The notes beneath the pieces were generated by a model. It saw nothing but the letters and a program-made list of their open reading frames with translations. It ran no database searches and was not told the origin of the DNA. A stretch of DNA of 64,000 nt from Aerococcus viridans. GTDB taxonomy: Bacteria; Bacillota; Bacilli; Lactobacillales; Aerococcaceae. A program made the position numbers and the translations under genes. This document shows, in pieces, positions 25,992 to 38,753 of the stretch (its first letter is position 1; each line of letters starts with the position of its first letter). The stretch covers positions 50,510 to 114,509 of the forward strand of contig NZ_PNHQ01000004.1 of assembly GCF_002871935.1 (NCBI RefSeq), read 5' to 3'.

Positions 25992-26567
25992 ATGACAACA
26001 ACATTAAATAAAATCGCATATGAAAACTTACAAGACCAAGTAGTGGTGGATATTCGTGACAATACAACCTTCCGCCAAGGTCACTTGCCGAATAGTTTGA
26101 ACGTCACAGCCAAACAAAAAAACAAATACTGGGATGGCTTGGTCAAAAACAAAGAAAATCTCGTCATCCTTACAGATAAGGAAGAATCGCTCGCTGACTT
26201 TGAAGACTTAGATCCAAACGCTTATCTTCTTTTTGAAGATATCCCGCAAGAAGTATTGGTTACAAGTGCAGAAATCACTGCAGCAGATTTCTTACAATTG
26301 CCTGATGACCAGGAGTATGTCTTATTAGACTTACGTCACCCAGATGAAATTACCCGCCCAGCACCAGAGAAAAACTTGGTCAATATCCCACTAGAAAAGC
26401 TAGCGGATAACTTAGAAAAAATTGATAGCGACAAAGATATTTACCTACTCTGTGGATCAGGCGGCCGCGCCACAGCAGGCGACGCCTACTTAACAGCACA
26501 TGGCTACAACAAAACGCATGTCATCGAAGGCGGCATCAAAGCAGTCATTCAAGCACAAGGGGAATAA
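25992..26567 (+). CDS. Tandem rhodanese-like domain protein
   Basis: This 191-residue protein has two rhodanese-like halves. The first (about 1-85: VVDIRDNTTFRQGHLPNSLNV) lacks an obvious active-site Cys. The second (about 95-191) has EYVLLDLRHPDEITRPAP and the catalytic loop YLLCGSGGRATAGD, whose Cys would carry sulfane sulfur. It may act as a sulfur transferase in the cytoplasm. AGAGGTGG precedes the ATG. It diverges from the LOG gene across about 160 bp. Confidence 0.85.
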   Translation: MTTTLNKIAYENLQDQVVVDIRDNTTFRQGHLPNSLNVTAKQKNKYWDGLVKNKENLVILTDKEESLADFEDLDPNAYLLFEDIPQEVLVTSAEITAADFLQLPDDQEYVLLDLRHPDEITRPAPEKNLVNIPLEKLADNLEKIDSDKDIYLLCGSGGRATAGDAYLTAHGYNKTHVIEGGIKAVIQAQGE

Positions 26568-26635
26568 TTGTTTTAGCTGTATTTTATTTTAATTTGCTAT
26601 GTTGCTTTACTGAGGAGAATTTCCACTAATATTGC

Positions 26636-26678
26636 TAAAAAGATAGTGATTGCCAAGTCAGCGGTCACTATCTTTTTC
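26636..26678. terminator. Intrinsic terminator
   Basis: AAAAAGATAGTGA pairs with TCACTATCTTTTT around a 13-nt loop, downstream of the rhodanese gene. The same stem core (AAAGATAGTG) recurs in the terminator at 27699-27740. Confidence 0.88.
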
Positions 26679-26781
26679 ATTTGCGTGATTGTTTTCCTGG
26701 AATTTGAATGGGTTTTTTCCGTATTTTTTATCCATTAGTGTATAATGGACATATATTATATGTTATAGGGAGGAATAGAAC

Positions 26782-27663
26782 ATGTTGAAAAAATTACCCA
26801 TTCTATTATTAACAGGTTTGCTTTTAGCTGGTTGTGCTGGAAATGAACAAGAAAATGGCGATGGGTCCCAAGAACAAGCTACTTCTAGTGAATCTTCAGA
26901 GGCTAACAATACTAATGATGGTGAAGATGCGGAAAGCATTGACCAAGATGAGGATACTAATGAAGAAACAGATAATCAAGTAGCTAACTACTATATCGAC
27001 CCTGAGATTTCAAGTGTATTGCCGGCTAATGAGGATGCGAATCCTAATGTTGTACTCGCCACTGTCGATGATGTACCAAGGAAGTTACCCGAAACACCAA
27101 CGTCGTCAGTAGAGGAAGCACAAGCTATGGCCGATCGCGGTATTTACGGGATTTTCTTCGTCAACGGTATGTACTTACAAGGTGAAGATGGCGAAGAAGG
27201 CAGGCAAGCATTAAAAGAGATTGCCGACATGGGTCATGTGATTGGTAACCACACGCTTACGCATTATAGTCTTGACCAAGTACCTGACGAAGAAACCTTG
27301 CGTCACGAAATTATTGGTAACCAAGATATTATTGAAGAAGTTATTGGTTATCGCCCACAATTCTTCCGTCCACCACACGGTATTGAAGCCCCAGGATTAG
27401 AAGGGATTTTAGAAGAAGAAAATATGGTGTCGATGAACTGGTCGTATGGTTTTGATTGGGACGAAAACTATTCAGACCCAGCAACACTAGCAGATGTCAT
27501 GGTGAGCACTGAATTCTTATCCCCAGGCGCTAATTTATTAATGCACGACTTAACTTGGACTAACGAAGCTATGCCGGCCATACTAGACGGTATCCAAGCC
27601 AAAGGATATGAATTTGTTGACGCCCGTGACATCGCTACACGAGACGAAATGGCTGACCTATAA
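26782..27663 (+). CDS. Polysaccharide deacetylase family lipoprotein
   Basis: This 293-residue protein starts with a lipoprotein signal peptide whose lipobox LLAGC puts the lipidated Cys at position 18. An acidic, Ser/Asn-rich linker (about 20-70) follows, then a NodB-like deacetylase domain: TVDDVP (first Asp motif), NHTLTH (metal-binding His-x3-His) and FFRPPHG. The family deacetylates peptidoglycan or other N-acetylglucosamine polymers, here outside the cell at the membrane. Motif 1 is TVDD instead of the usual TFDD. It is flanked by terminators on both sides and is monocistronic. Confidence 0.88.
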   Translation: MLKKLPILLLTGLLLAGCAGNEQENGDGSQEQATSSESSEANNTNDGEDAESIDQDEDTNEETDNQVANYYIDPEISSVLPANEDANPNVVLATVDDVPRKLPETPTSSVEEAQAMADRGIYGIFFVNGMYLQGEDGEEGRQALKEIADMGHVIGNHTLTHYSLDQVPDEETLRHEIIGNQDIIEEVIGYRPQFFRPPHGIEAPGLEGILEEENMVSMNWSYGFDWDENYSDPATLADVMVSTEFLSPGANLLMHDLTWTNEAMPAILDGIQAKGYEFVDARDIATRDEMADL

Positions 27664-27698
27664 TCCAACCACATGATTTTAAAAACATTTATACACGC

Positions 27699-27740
27699 AA
27701 AAAGATAGTGTCTGTTTAAGTTAACATTCACTATCTTTTT
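27699..27740 (+). terminator. Intrinsic terminator of the deacetylase gene
   Basis: AAAAAGATAGTG pairs with CACTATCTTTTT around an 18-nt loop, followed by T-rich sequence. Confidence 0.88.
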
Positions 27741-27908
27741 ATATTGGCTATTAATTTGACTACGTTGAGAAATTACTCATCATAATTAGAATATATTTAC
27801 ATTCTGTAACTATTGAATGTATTCGTGAATTACCTTAAAGCCGAGAGCTTATCTATTAATCAACAAAAGTTACTAAATAGAGTTGAAGCCAGAGGCTTCA
27901 TGTCTTAA

Positions 27909-29318
27909 TTAATCTTTTATTTCTTTTTTCTTTAATAACACGATATTTTCTAAATGTGCGGTATGAGGGAATTGGTCGATTGGTTGCACTTCTACGACTT
28001 CGTAGCCAAAGTCGAGTAACCAAACTAGGTCGGCTGCTAAACTTTTCGGTCCGCACGACACGTAGACAATGCGGTCGGTGCCGAATCGCCCGATGGCACG
28101 CATGACTTTACCGCCCGCCCCGTTACGTGGTGGGTCTAATAATAATAAGTCTGGTTGTCCCCAAACATCTGGTAAAACCCGCAATCCTGCTCTGGCATCT
28201 GAGGCCATAAAGAAGGTATTATCTAGGTTATTATCCGCGGCATTTCGTTTGGCTGAGTTGATTGACTTCTCTACGATTTCAATCCCTGCCAGTGATTTTG
28301 AAGCGGCTGCTAATGGTAGTGAAAAAGTTCCGATACCACAGAATAGGTCTAATACTTTCATATCCTCTTTGACCTGAGCCATGTCAATCGCCGTTTCAAC
28401 CATCTTATTGGCTTGGACAGGATTTACTTGGAAGAAAGTATCTGCCCAAATACGGAATTTAAAACCTTGTAGTTCGTCGTTGATATAGTCACGACCGTGA
28501 ATGAGATAGACATCATTGTCATACGACCGTTCGGTACCCCCATTTTTCTTCAACCATTGGAAGGAAACAATCCGTGGTTGCGCGTTCAGAAGGCGTTGGG
28601 TAAGGTCTTCGATTGCTTCAGTGTAAGCATCCGGTGCTTCTAAAGCGTAAATAGCGACCATGATTTCCCCTGTTGCAAATGATTGACGCATCAATAGGTT
28701 GCATAGCAAACCTTCTTTGGTATCTTTATCCAAGCCTGGGAATTGGTAGTCTTTTTGCCATTTGGAGACAACTTTTTTAATGGCAATCATCTCTTCTGGG
28801 GCTAGGATGGAGTCTTCTAAGTCGATAACTTTGCGGTAATTTCCTTGTTGGTGCATACCTAAAGACCCGTCTACGCCAAAAGTTAATTCCATCTTGTTGC
28901 GGTATCTGTAAGGATTGTCCATGCCGATGATGGGTTTGACTAGGTTAGTATCAAAGCCAGCTTCTGCTAAATAACCCTTAATTAGATTTTCTTTGTGGGC
29001 TAGCTGGTCTTCGTATTTCATAAATTGTAGGGGCGCGCCGGCAGCCATTTCTCGGTCTACTGGCATATCCAAATTCCGCATGGGACTTGGCTCCAGCAAT
29101 TCGTCAAATGATAGACTGGCTTTATGACGTCCTTTGGCGTTAGGCACAGTCACGCGAACTTTGTCTCCTGGGACGACATTATCGATAAATAGTAGTAAAT
29201 GTTTTCCATGGGGGCCTTTTTCTGGCGGATGGATATAGCGCACAAACCCCACGCCTGTATGGTCCAGTTTCTCAACTGTCACTTCAAGAACTTCTGTTGG
29301 ATATAGATCTTTCTTCAC
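27909..29318 (-). CDS. rlmD: 23S rRNA (uracil-C5)-methyltransferase, RlmD/RumA-like
   Basis: This 469-residue protein has an N-terminal TRAM-like beta domain (about 5-75: EVTVEKLDHTGVGFVRY). The RumA family core follows: NPYRYRNKMELTFG, the SAM-binding LDLFCGIGTFSLPLA, LLLDPPRNGAGGK, and the catalytic-Cys loop IVYVSCGPKSLAADL. It methylates C5 of a uridine in 23S rRNA; whether the target is U747, U1939 or both cannot be read. Firmicute members such as RlmCD are of this type. It is followed leftward by a stretch without genes. Confidence 0.9.
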   Translation of the reverse strand: MKKDLYPTEVLEVTVEKLDHTGVGFVRYIHPPEKGPHGKHLLLFIDNVVPGDKVRVTVPNAKGRHKASLSFDELLEPSPMRNLDMPVDREMAAGAPLQFMKYEDQLAHKENLIKGYLAEAGFDTNLVKPIIGMDNPYRYRNKMELTFGVDGSLGMHQQGNYRKVIDLEDSILAPEEMIAIKKVVSKWQKDYQFPGLDKDTKEGLLCNLLMRQSFATGEIMVAIYALEAPDAYTEAIEDLTQRLLNAQPRIVSFQWLKKNGGTERSYDNDVYLIHGRDYINDELQGFKFRIWADTFFQVNPVQANKMVETAIDMAQVKEDMKVLDLFCGIGTFSLPLAAASKSLAGIEIVEKSINSAKRNAADNNLDNTFFMASDARAGLRVLPDVWGQPDLLLLDPPRNGAGGKVMRAIGRFGTDRIVYVSCGPKSLAADLVWLLDFGYEVVEVQPIDQFPHTAHLENIVLLKKKEIKD

Positions 29319-29368
29319 TTTTTCACACCTCTTCTGGCAATTGTCAAGAAATTATAACAGTTTATACG

Positions 29369-29394
29369 AAAAAAGACTAGGTTTCCCCAGTCTG
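29369..29394 (-). terminator. Intrinsic terminator after the DUF1456 gene
   Basis: On the minus strand AGACTGGG pairs with CCTAGTCT around GAAA, followed by a TTTTTTC run. Confidence 0.7.
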
Positions 29395-29430
29395 ATTTCT
29401 ACTATTAACTACTATATATGTGACGGTAAT

Positions 29431-29922
29431 TTATTCCCCGCGGTAGCGCATTTTCAACCCATTTAGGAAGTTACGTGCGTACCGGTCGCCACATGGTTTG
29501 TAGTTGCGGTGTCCTTCTTTACGTAAGACGGCGCCTAACTCACTTTTGGTTAAACGGCCGCCAGCATCTTCCATGATTTCATGCAAATCTTCTGTGGTTA
29601 ATGACAAGGCAATCTTCATTTTCTTCAATAATAGATTGTTGGCATTGTCGTCAGTTAACTCAAGTTTTGGTTCCGGTGCCCCTTCACGGACGCCACGTTG
29701 GGAAGTGATAATCCCATTTAAAAAGCGTTCAAAGTGTTCATTGTCTAAGACTTCTTCATACTCACGCTCATACTCATCTTCACTAGTAGGCGTTGAAGTA
29801 GTGAAGGCACGTACTTGATCAGCTGTGACACTTGCCCCACCCATGTCGAAAATTTTTACAACATCTTCGTCTTTGATATCTAAAGCATAACGCAAGCGCG
29901 TTAGTCGGTCATTATTATTCAT
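29431..29922 (-). CDS. DUF1456 family protein (YehS-like)
   Basis: This 163-residue protein contains two copies of the DUF1456 repeat: NDRLTRLRYALDIKDEDVVKIFDMGG (about 4-30) and NNLLLKKMKIALSLTTEDLHEIMEDAGG (about 92-120). Each ends in a Lys/Arg-rich helix. The family is widespread but uncharacterised; the repeats look like small helical nucleic-acid or protein binding units. The C-terminus is basic (NFLNGLKMRYRGE). AGAGAGGTTGAG precedes the ATG. It lies between an acetyltransferase gene and rlmD in the same direction, but a terminator separates it from rlmD. Confidence 0.85.
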   Translation of the reverse strand: MNNNDRLTRLRYALDIKDEDVVKIFDMGGASVTADQVRAFTTSTPTSEDEYEREYEEVLDNEHFERFLNGIITSQRGVREGAPEPKLELTDDNANNLLLKKMKIALSLTTEDLHEIMEDAGGRLTKSELGAVLRKEGHRNYKPCGDRYARNFLNGLKMRYRGE

Positions 29923-29958
29923 TTTATCTCAACCTCTCTCAATAGTTATTATAGCAGA

Positions 29959-30543
29959 TTAACCGTCACAACGGGCATCTGCTTCAGTAATTTCACGGAT
30001 TGGCTTACAAGGGTTACCGACTGCAATCATGTTGGCTGGGATATCTTTTGTGACTACTGAACCGCCACCAATGACAGCCCCGTCGCCTATCGTTACACCT
30101 GGCATGACTTTCACGCCACCACCAAACCAGACATCATTGCCGACTGTAATGGGTCTGGCGTATTCTAATCCCTTGTTGCGGCGGTCTGCATCTAGCGGGT
30201 GGCCGGCTGTATAAAAGCCACAGTCTGGTGCGATAAAAACATTGTCTCCAAATATCACTTTGGCACCATCCAAAATTACTAAATTATGGTTAGCATAAAA
30301 ATGGTCTCCAATTTCAATATTAAAGCCGTAATCACAAAAGAATGGCCCTGCAATTTCAAATTGCTTACCTATCTTACCTAATAATTGTCGAATAATATCT
30401 TGTCGTTTAGATATTTCTTTAGGTCGCGCATTGTTAAAGTCAAAACACAATTCCTTAGCATCCGCTCTTGCAGCAACGAGTTCTGGATCGTAATTCGCAT
30501 CATAAATTTTGCCAGTTAGCATCTTTTCTTTCTCAGTTGTCAT
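29959..30543 (-). CDS. Maltose/galactoside O-acetyltransferase-like (left-handed beta-helix)
   Basis: This 194-residue protein is of the Lac/Mal acetyltransferase type. It has an N-terminal helical cap (MLTGKIYDANYDPELVAARADAKELCFDFNNARP) and hexapeptide repeats with FFCDYGFNIEIGDHFYANHNLVILDG. The catalytic-His region FYTAGHPLDADRR and VGNDVWFGGGVKVMPGVTIGDGAVIGGGSVVTKDIPANMIAVGNPCKPI follow. It acetylates a sugar from acetyl-CoA in the cytoplasm. The window has a second member at 48.4 kb. It lies 36 bp upstream of the DUF1456 gene and may be co-transcribed with it. Confidence 0.88.
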   Translation of the reverse strand: MTTEKEKMLTGKIYDANYDPELVAARADAKELCFDFNNARPKEISKRQDIIRQLLGKIGKQFEIAGPFFCDYGFNIEIGDHFYANHNLVILDGAKVIFGDNVFIAPDCGFYTAGHPLDADRRNKGLEYARPITVGNDVWFGGGVKVMPGVTIGDGAVIGGGSVVTKDIPANMIAVGNPCKPIREITEADARCDG

Positions 30544-30703
30544 GAATGAAACTCCTTATGTCTTTAACCTATTTCTTAATGCTTAGTATAACAAAATCTA
30601 TTGTTAACCAGAAATAACGTCCTTCCTCATTTACAAATCTGTCTAGATTGTGTAATACGCATCATGTACTGATCGCGCTAGACCATTTAAGTCTAAAGTC
30701 TAA

Positions 30704-30731
30704 TAAAAAAAGCCGGGACCAATTCCCGACC
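30704..30731 (-). terminator. Intrinsic terminator of the first kdgT-like gene
   Basis: On the minus strand GTCGGGA pairs with TCCCGGC around ATTGG, followed by TTTTTTT. Confidence 0.85.
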
Positions 30732-30757
30732 TCTCAAGCTCATTTAATGATACTAAA

Positions 30758-31699
30758 TTAATCCTTTTTTTGATAAAGTTTATCTACAATGATTGGTGCA
30801 AGTATACTAGTGATAATCGCTGCCATCAACACTTGCGCAGTAGCAGATGTTACATCGCCTGCTACCGCTGGTATAGCTGCACCAACAGTTGCTGGAACAG
30901 CTGTAGACATACCTGCGACTGTAGCGATAGATACCCCAGCTAACCCATCATATTTCAATATTTTCTTATCAATGAAGTACATTAGTGGCATAGATAAAAC
31001 CATGAAAATAATTGTCACAATAATACCAGAAATACCTGATCGAATAGCTTCAAACATATCCATCCCTTGACCAAGTAACCAACCAAGTAGCATTAAGGCA
31101 GCTGGCATTACCGGACCGAATACTTTGCCAAATTCAGGATCCAAATTACCCAATATAATACCTATCACCAAAGGTAAGAAGATCGAGATGATGGGTGTCC
31201 ACTCAATACCACCAAAACCACCTGAGATGTATGCTGATAACATAATCATTGGTAAGGCTGGCAAGGCTGGAATAACCGCAAATGGATAAATAGAAGCATC
31301 ATCCTTATCACCATACATTTCAGTTAAAGCCAAGTGTACAGCTGGATTAATCGATAAAATAACCGCTAAGAAACCTAATCCAGAAATCCCCCAAGCACCA
31401 TCAAGACCGAATACTAGCAGAAAGATTGTCCCAAAAATGATGGAAATAAACATTTTTATTAAAACTAACGCGCCTTGATGTTTCATCAAATGCCCTAATT
31501 TTTTTAAGTCTACTGTTGTACCAGATGCAAATACCAATAAACCAACAATATAATTTGTCCCTGAATTAGAGAAAAAAGCCTCTGTTGGACCGCCTATATT
31601 AAATAAACTAGGGAAAAACGAATAAATCACCATAGACACAACCATTGGGACTATAAATGTCCCTGCTGGTATTCGACGCATAAATTTAATCAACCACAT
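30758..31699 (-). CDS. 2-keto-3-deoxygluconate permease (KdgT family), paralogue 1
   Basis: This 313-residue membrane protein of the KdgT family has about 10 helices. It contains GGPTEAFFSNSGTNYIVGLLVFASGTTVDLKKLG, INPAVHLALTEMYGDKDDASIYPF, AALMLLGWLLGQGMDMFEAIRSG and VAGMSTAVPATVGAAIP. The family imports 2-keto-3-deoxygluconate with H+, a pectin-breakdown product. No KDG kinase or aldolase genes are adjacent. The ATG at 31699 lies only 3 nt after AAGGAG. A TTG at 31690 has better spacing and aligns with the start of paralogue 2, so the true start may be there. A terminator separates it from paralogue 2. Confidence 0.87.
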   Translation of the reverse strand: MWLIKFMRRIPAGTFIVPMVVSMVIYSFFPSLFNIGGPTEAFFSNSGTNYIVGLLVFASGTTVDLKKLGHLMKHQGALVLIKMFISIIFGTIFLLVFGLDGAWGISGLGFLAVILSINPAVHLALTEMYGDKDDASIYPFAVIPALPALPMIMLSAYISGGFGGIEWTPIISIFLPLVIGIILGNLDPEFGKVFGPVMPAALMLLGWLLGQGMDMFEAIRSGISGIIVTIIFMVLSMPLMYFIDKKILKYDGLAGVSIATVAGMSTAVPATVGAAIPAVAGDVTSATAQVLMAAIITSILAPIIVDKLYQKKD

Positions 31700-31813
31700 A
31701 AACTCCTTCTGTTTTTATTTTATAAATCAGTACATCAAAACTATCATACTATGCATAAATATTGAATACAAGGACCTTACTAGTATTCAATATTTTTTAA
31801 AACATCTTGACGA

Positions 31814-31842
31814 AGAAAAAGAGACTGTAAAATCCAGTCTCA
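31814..31842 (-). terminator. Intrinsic terminator of the second kdgT-like gene
   Basis: On the minus strand GAGACTG pairs with CAGTCTC around GATTTTA, followed by TTTTTC. Confidence 0.82.
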
Positions 31843-31866
31843 AAATCGATTGCTATTTATCTTAAT

Positions 31867-32814
31867 CTAGTGATCTATTTCTGTATACTTATCATGAATT
31901 TTATTAACAATTAGTGGTGCAACAATCGATGTGATAATTGTAGCCATTAATACTTGCGCTGTAGCAGAAGTTACGTCTTTAGCAACTTCAGGTAAGGCCA
32001 CTGCAACTACTGCTGGCACGGCTGTTGTCACACCAGCAACGGTAGATAAAGCGATCGCTGAATAGCCTTCATAATGTAATACTTTTTTCTCAAAGATATA
32101 AGAAGTTGGCATTTCTAATATCATGAAGATGATTGTCACAATAATACCAGAAACCCCTGACTTAATTGCCTCAAACATATCCATATTTTGACCAAGCAAC
32201 CAACCTAATAACATTAATGATGCCGGCATGACTGCACCAAATACTTTACCGAATTCTTTATCTAGGTTACCAAAAATAATCCCTACTACTAACGGTAAGA
32301 AAACGGAAATAACCGGCATCCAATCTACGCCACCAAAACCGCCGTTGATATAGACACTCATAATGATTAAAGGTATTGCGGGAAGTGATGGAATAACCGC
32401 AAATGGATAAATTGCAGCATCATCTTTATCACCGTACGAATCAGTGATAGATAAGTTGATAGCTGGATTTGAAGACAGCATAACAGAAACAAATCCTAAA
32501 CCTGAAATCCCCCAAATACCATCTAAACCAAAGAAATTTAAAAAGATAAATGAGAAAATTGTCGCAATCACGATTTTAAAAATGACTAAAGCACCCTGGT
32601 GTTTCAGTAATTTACCAATTTTCTTCAAATCAACTGTTGTACCAGATGCAAATACAAGCAAACCAATAATATAATTCGTTCCTGAACTTGAGAAGAAAGC
32701 CTCGGTTGGACCACCAATTCTAAATAAATCAGGCATTATCGAGTAAATAATCATGGAAATAATCATTGGAATTAAAAAAGTACCCGCTGGCACTCTACGC
32801 ATTAAGTTAATCAT
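31867..32814 (-). CDS. 2-keto-3-deoxygluconate permease (KdgT family), paralogue 2
   Basis: This 315-residue protein is a close paralogue of the neighbouring gene, with the same blocks (GGPTEAFFSSSGTNYIIGLLVFASGTTVDLKKIG, GDKDDAAIYPFAVIPSLPAIPL, MLLGWLLGQNMDMFEAIKSGVSGI). It differs most at the C-terminus (NKIHDKYTEIDH). The start at 32814 follows AAGGAG at 9 nt spacing; the open frame upstream to 32844 lacks a site. Tandem duplication is evident. Each copy has its own terminator, so the two could be expressed under different conditions. It stands upstream of the lac island without KDG catabolic genes. Confidence 0.88.
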   Translation of the reverse strand: MINLMRRVPAGTFLIPMIISMIIYSIMPDLFRIGGPTEAFFSSSGTNYIIGLLVFASGTTVDLKKIGKLLKHQGALVIFKIVIATIFSFIFLNFFGLDGIWGISGLGFVSVMLSSNPAINLSITDSYGDKDDAAIYPFAVIPSLPAIPLIIMSVYINGGFGGVDWMPVISVFLPLVVGIIFGNLDKEFGKVFGAVMPASLMLLGWLLGQNMDMFEAIKSGVSGIIVTIIFMILEMPTSYIFEKKVLHYEGYSAIALSTVAGVTTAVPAVVAVALPEVAKDVTSATAQVLMATIITSIVAPLIVNKIHDKYTEIDH

Positions 32815-33038
32815 GTATAACACTCCTTCTTTCTTCACAATCATACGGCTAAAATTTTAGTAATTCAAGCGAATTTCAAAGATTAAAAAAATGCCATTCA
32901 CTATTGCCAAAAGCCTAAATGTAGCGTTTTTAACTAATTTTCATAAGCCAAAATCAAGAAAACGTATACTTCATTTTAGAAATAGTTTGTGAATTTTCCC
33001 CTTCAATTATTACCAAAGTTATAATAATTTAAAAGTTA

Positions 33039-33078
33039 AAAAAATAACCATCTAAAGTATATCACCTTAGATGGTTAA
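33039..33078 (-). terminator. Intrinsic terminator of the lacDFEG operon
   Basis: On the minus strand AACCATCTAA pairs with TTAGATGGTT around an 11-nt loop, followed by a T-run. Confidence 0.87.
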
Positions 33079-33088
33079 CTAGCTACTA

Positions 33089-36227
<3,139 letters not shown>

Positions 36228-36228
36228 T

Positions 36229-36546
36229 TTAGTCACCTACTCTTCGGTAAAGTTCAATAAAATCAGTCACAATTTCTTTTAATAATAAGGTCGTCATCAA
36301 ATGATCTTGTCCATGAACCATAATAAAGCCTAATTCAATATCTTCTCCACTTGCTTCTTTAGCTAGCATATCTGTTTGAGCATTATGTGCATCCACCAAG
36401 CTTTCATTCGCTTCGCTAACTAATCGCTCGGCTGCTTCAAAATCACCATTACGGGCTTTGGATAAAGCTTCCACCAAAACTGATCGTGCTTCACCTGCAT
36501 AGGCAACAATTTCAAAACCTATCATAGTTGCTTCTTCTTTATTCAT
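36229..36546 (-). CDS. lacF: PTS lactose-specific EIIA component
   Basis: This 105-residue three-helix protein of the lactose/cellobiose EIIA family has the active-site His 78 and conserved His 82 in [36 protein letters not shown] and [16 protein letters not shown] are typical helices. It receives phosphate from HPr and passes it to the EIIB domain of LacE. It lies 23 bp after lacD and its stop is next to the lacE start, so it is in one operon. Confidence 0.94.
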   Translation of the reverse strand: MNKEEATMIGFEIVAYAGEARSVLVEALSKARNGDFEAAERLVSEANESLVDAHNAQTDMLAKEASGEDIELGFIMVHGQDHLMTTLLLKEIVTDFIELYRRVGD

Positions 36547-36569
36547 AATTATGCCTCCGTTAAATATTT

Positions 36570-37562
36570 TTATTTACTTGATATTTTATTTTCCCAAGAT
36601 GTTGCTGTTTCATTTAAAGTTTTATTCAATTCTTCAATATTAGCTACACCTTGTGTGCTCAACCATTTACGCGCAGCTTCTTCTCCATCATTTGCAAATA
36701 CAGCAACTGAATCTTTCCAAGTAGCTCGCCCACACAATACACCATTGAATGCTGCGCCAGACTCTTTAGCAAATACCAAGGTATCTCTAAATAATTTTGA
36801 ACTTACGCCTGCACTTAGATAAATGTAAGGCAGTGTTGTCGCCTCATCTTGGGCTTTAAAATAACCTTTCGCTTCTTCGAGTGTGTATACTGGTTCTTCT
36901 TCTGTATAACCTTCTACGAAGTTCATATTTACAGGTACTTCCACTTTTAAGACATCTACATCATATCTATCCTTAGAGAATTCTTTCATTGCTTCTATTA
37001 CTTTTCTTGGCTTCACTTTTGCATATTCTTTAGATTTAGCATCCTCAATATCTTTGTCATACGTTAAAATTTCTAAAAAGTAAGGGATATCTTCTGCTTT
37101 ACATTCAGATCCAATCCGTTCAACAAAAGCTTGTTTTTGATCGTTAATTTCAACTCCCTCATCCGCATCATAATATAATAAGAATTTTACGGCATCTGCG
37201 CCTTCTTCTTTAATTCTTCGAGCAGACCAAATAGGTAATAAATCAGGTAATCTACCAGGTTCAGAGGCATCATACCCTGTTTCTTCATAAGCTAATAACA
37301 ATCCTGAAGTAGGTGCTTTTACTTTTGAAGCAGGTAAACCATATTCTGGATCTAATAAGATAGAAGATGCGTAAGGGGTTAATTCTTCAGAAATTGCTTC
37401 TTTAAATGTTTCTACAGCTTTTTGAATATCATCTGTTTCTCCAGCTTGTGCAATCATCTTTTTTAATGACCCACGTTGGTCAATTGCTAGTGCTGAAATA
37501 AACCCTTCCTCAGTGGATAACTGTTTTAATCGATTTAATTTTTCTGCTGATACTATTTTCAT
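36570..37562 (-). CDS. lacD: Tagatose-1,6-bisphosphate aldolase
   Basis: This 330-residue class I aldolase of the LacD family has [21 protein letters not shown] at the N-terminus, [29 protein letters not shown] (Lys and Asp of the active-site strand), [18 protein letters not shown] (Schiff-base Lys region) and [16 protein letters not shown]. It splits tagatose-1,6-bisphosphate into dihydroxyacetone phosphate and glyceraldehyde-3-phosphate. It is the first gene of the leftward lac operon, divergent from lacABC. This split differs from the common single lacABCDFEG order. Confidence 0.93.
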   Translation of the reverse strand: MKIVSAEKLNRLKQLSTEEGFISALAIDQRGSLKKMIAQAGETDDIQKAVETFKEAISEELTPYASSILLDPEYGLPASKVKAPTSGLLLAYEETGYDASEPGRLPDLLPIWSARRIKEEGADAVKFLLYYDADEGVEINDQKQAFVERIGSECKAEDIPYFLEILTYDKDIEDAKSKEYAKVKPRKVIEAMKEFSKDRYDVDVLKVEVPVNMNFVEGYTEEEPVYTLEEAKGYFKAQDEATTLPYIYLSAGVSSKLFRDTLVFAKESGAAFNGVLCGRATWKDSVAVFANDGEEAARKWLSTQGVANIEELNKTLNETATSWENKISSK

Positions 37563-37777
37563 AATGTCCTCCTTATGGATGTGTGTTCTTTTGTGTTGTT
37601 TTATGTTTCTTTTTGTTTAATTAGATATTATAACGCTTTCAATAACTAGTCAAGTCCTTTTTAAAAGATTATTAAATCACTTATTTTTATTAAATTTGAT
37701 TGTTATTGTTGTTTTTTGTTTGTTTATGTTCTACAATATGTTTGTAAATATAAAAATTTAATTTTGGAGGTAATCAT
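37563..37777. promoter_or_regulatory. Divergent lac control region with cre-like site and T-rich operator repeats
   Basis: A catabolite-responsive element-like sequence lies at 37628-37643 (minus strand ATTGAAAGCGTTATAA, one mismatch from consensus). Repeated TGTTT/TGTTTA motifs occur on both sides (37581-37620 and 37700-37730), the pattern bound by DeoR-type sugar repressors. A lacA promoter is visible: TTGTTT at 37709, 17 nt, TACAAT at 37732. CcpA and LacR control of both operons is the likely reading. Confidence 0.65.
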
Positions 37778-38206
37778 ATGAAAGTATATCTTGGTGCTGA
37801 TAAGGATGGTATGAAGTTAAAAGAAACGATCAAACAATTCCTAGAAGCAAACAACTATGAGTTCGAAGATTTATCAGAGACCGCAAGTGTTGACTTTGTA
37901 GAATCTACTACTAAAGTGGCTCAAAAAATCTTAGCTGATGATAACGCACGGGGCATTTTATTTGATCGCTATGGTGCAGGTTCATATATTTCAGCAACAA
38001 AAATCAAAGGCATTATTGCAGCTGAAGTTTCTGATGAACGCTCAGCTTATATGACTAGAGAACACAATAATTCAAAAATTATCACTTTAGGGGAACAAAT
38101 TGTTGGTCCTGAATTGGCAGAAAATATTGTCGACGCCTTTTTATCTGCCGACTATGATGGTGGACGTCACCAAATTAGAGTAGATATGTTAAATGCTATG
38201 TGCTAA
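37778..38206 (+). CDS. lacA: Galactose-6-phosphate isomerase subunit LacA
   Basis: This 142-residue protein of the RpiB/LacAB family starts [22 protein letters not shown]. It has [23 protein letters not shown] and [17 protein letters not shown]. LacA together with LacB isomerises galactose-6-phosphate to tagatose-6-phosphate. AGGAGG lies at the right distance before the ATG. It is the first gene of the rightward operon and its stop is 24 bp before the lacB ATG. Confidence 0.93.
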   Translation: MKVYLGADKDGMKLKETIKQFLEANNYEFEDLSETASVDFVESTTKVAQKILADDNARGILFDRYGAGSYISATKIKGIIAAEVSDERSAYMTREHNNSKIITLGEQIVGPELAENIVDAFLSADYDGGRHQIRVDMLNAMC

Positions 38207-38229
38207 TGAATAAAATAGGAGGTAAATTT

Positions 38230-38742
38230 ATGAAAATTGCAATTGGTTGTGACCATATCGTAACGGATATCAAAATAAATGTATCCGATTATTTAGTTGA
38301 ACAAGGTTATGAAGTAATCGATGTAGGTACCTATAATCATGTAAGAACACATTATCCAATTTATGGCCGAAAAGTGGGCGAAGCAGTAGCTAGTGGAGAA
38401 GCTGATCTAGGCGTTGTCATTTGTGGTACCGGTGTTGGTATTTCTAATGCTGTCAATAAAGTCCCAGGGATTCGTGCTGCTTTGGTTAGAGACATGACTA
38501 CCGCACAATATTCGAAACGTGAATTAAATGCGAATGTCATTGCCTTTGGTGGTATGATTACCGGTGAATTGTTAATGGAAGATATCATTACAGCCTTTAT
38601 TCAAGAAGAATATCAGCCATCAGAAGAAAACAAAACATTAATCGATAAAATTACACATTTAGAATCTAGCAATCAAGCTGATAATTCTGACTTATTTACT
38701 GAATATCTTGAAAAATGGGATCGTGGCGAATACCACGATTAA
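38230..38742 (+). CDS. lacB: Galactose-6-phosphate isomerase subunit LacB
   Basis: This 170-residue partner of LacA carries the catalytic parts: [48 protein letters not shown], and [25 protein letters not shown], where the Cys and the phosphate loop lie. The C-terminal extension ([16 protein letters not shown]) is characteristic of LacB. The ATG at 38230 follows AGGAGG at 7 nt; a frame open from 38200 overlaps lacA and has no site. Confidence 0.94.
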   Translation: MKIAIGCDHIVTDIKINVSDYLVEQGYEVIDVGTYNHVRTHYPIYGRKVGEAVASGEADLGVVICGTGVGISNAVNKVPGIRAALVRDMTTAQYSKRELNANVIAFGGMITGELLMEDIITAFIQEEYQPSEENKTLIDKITHLESSNQADNSDLFTEYLEKWDRGEYHD

Positions 38743-38753
38743 ATGGTGATTGT

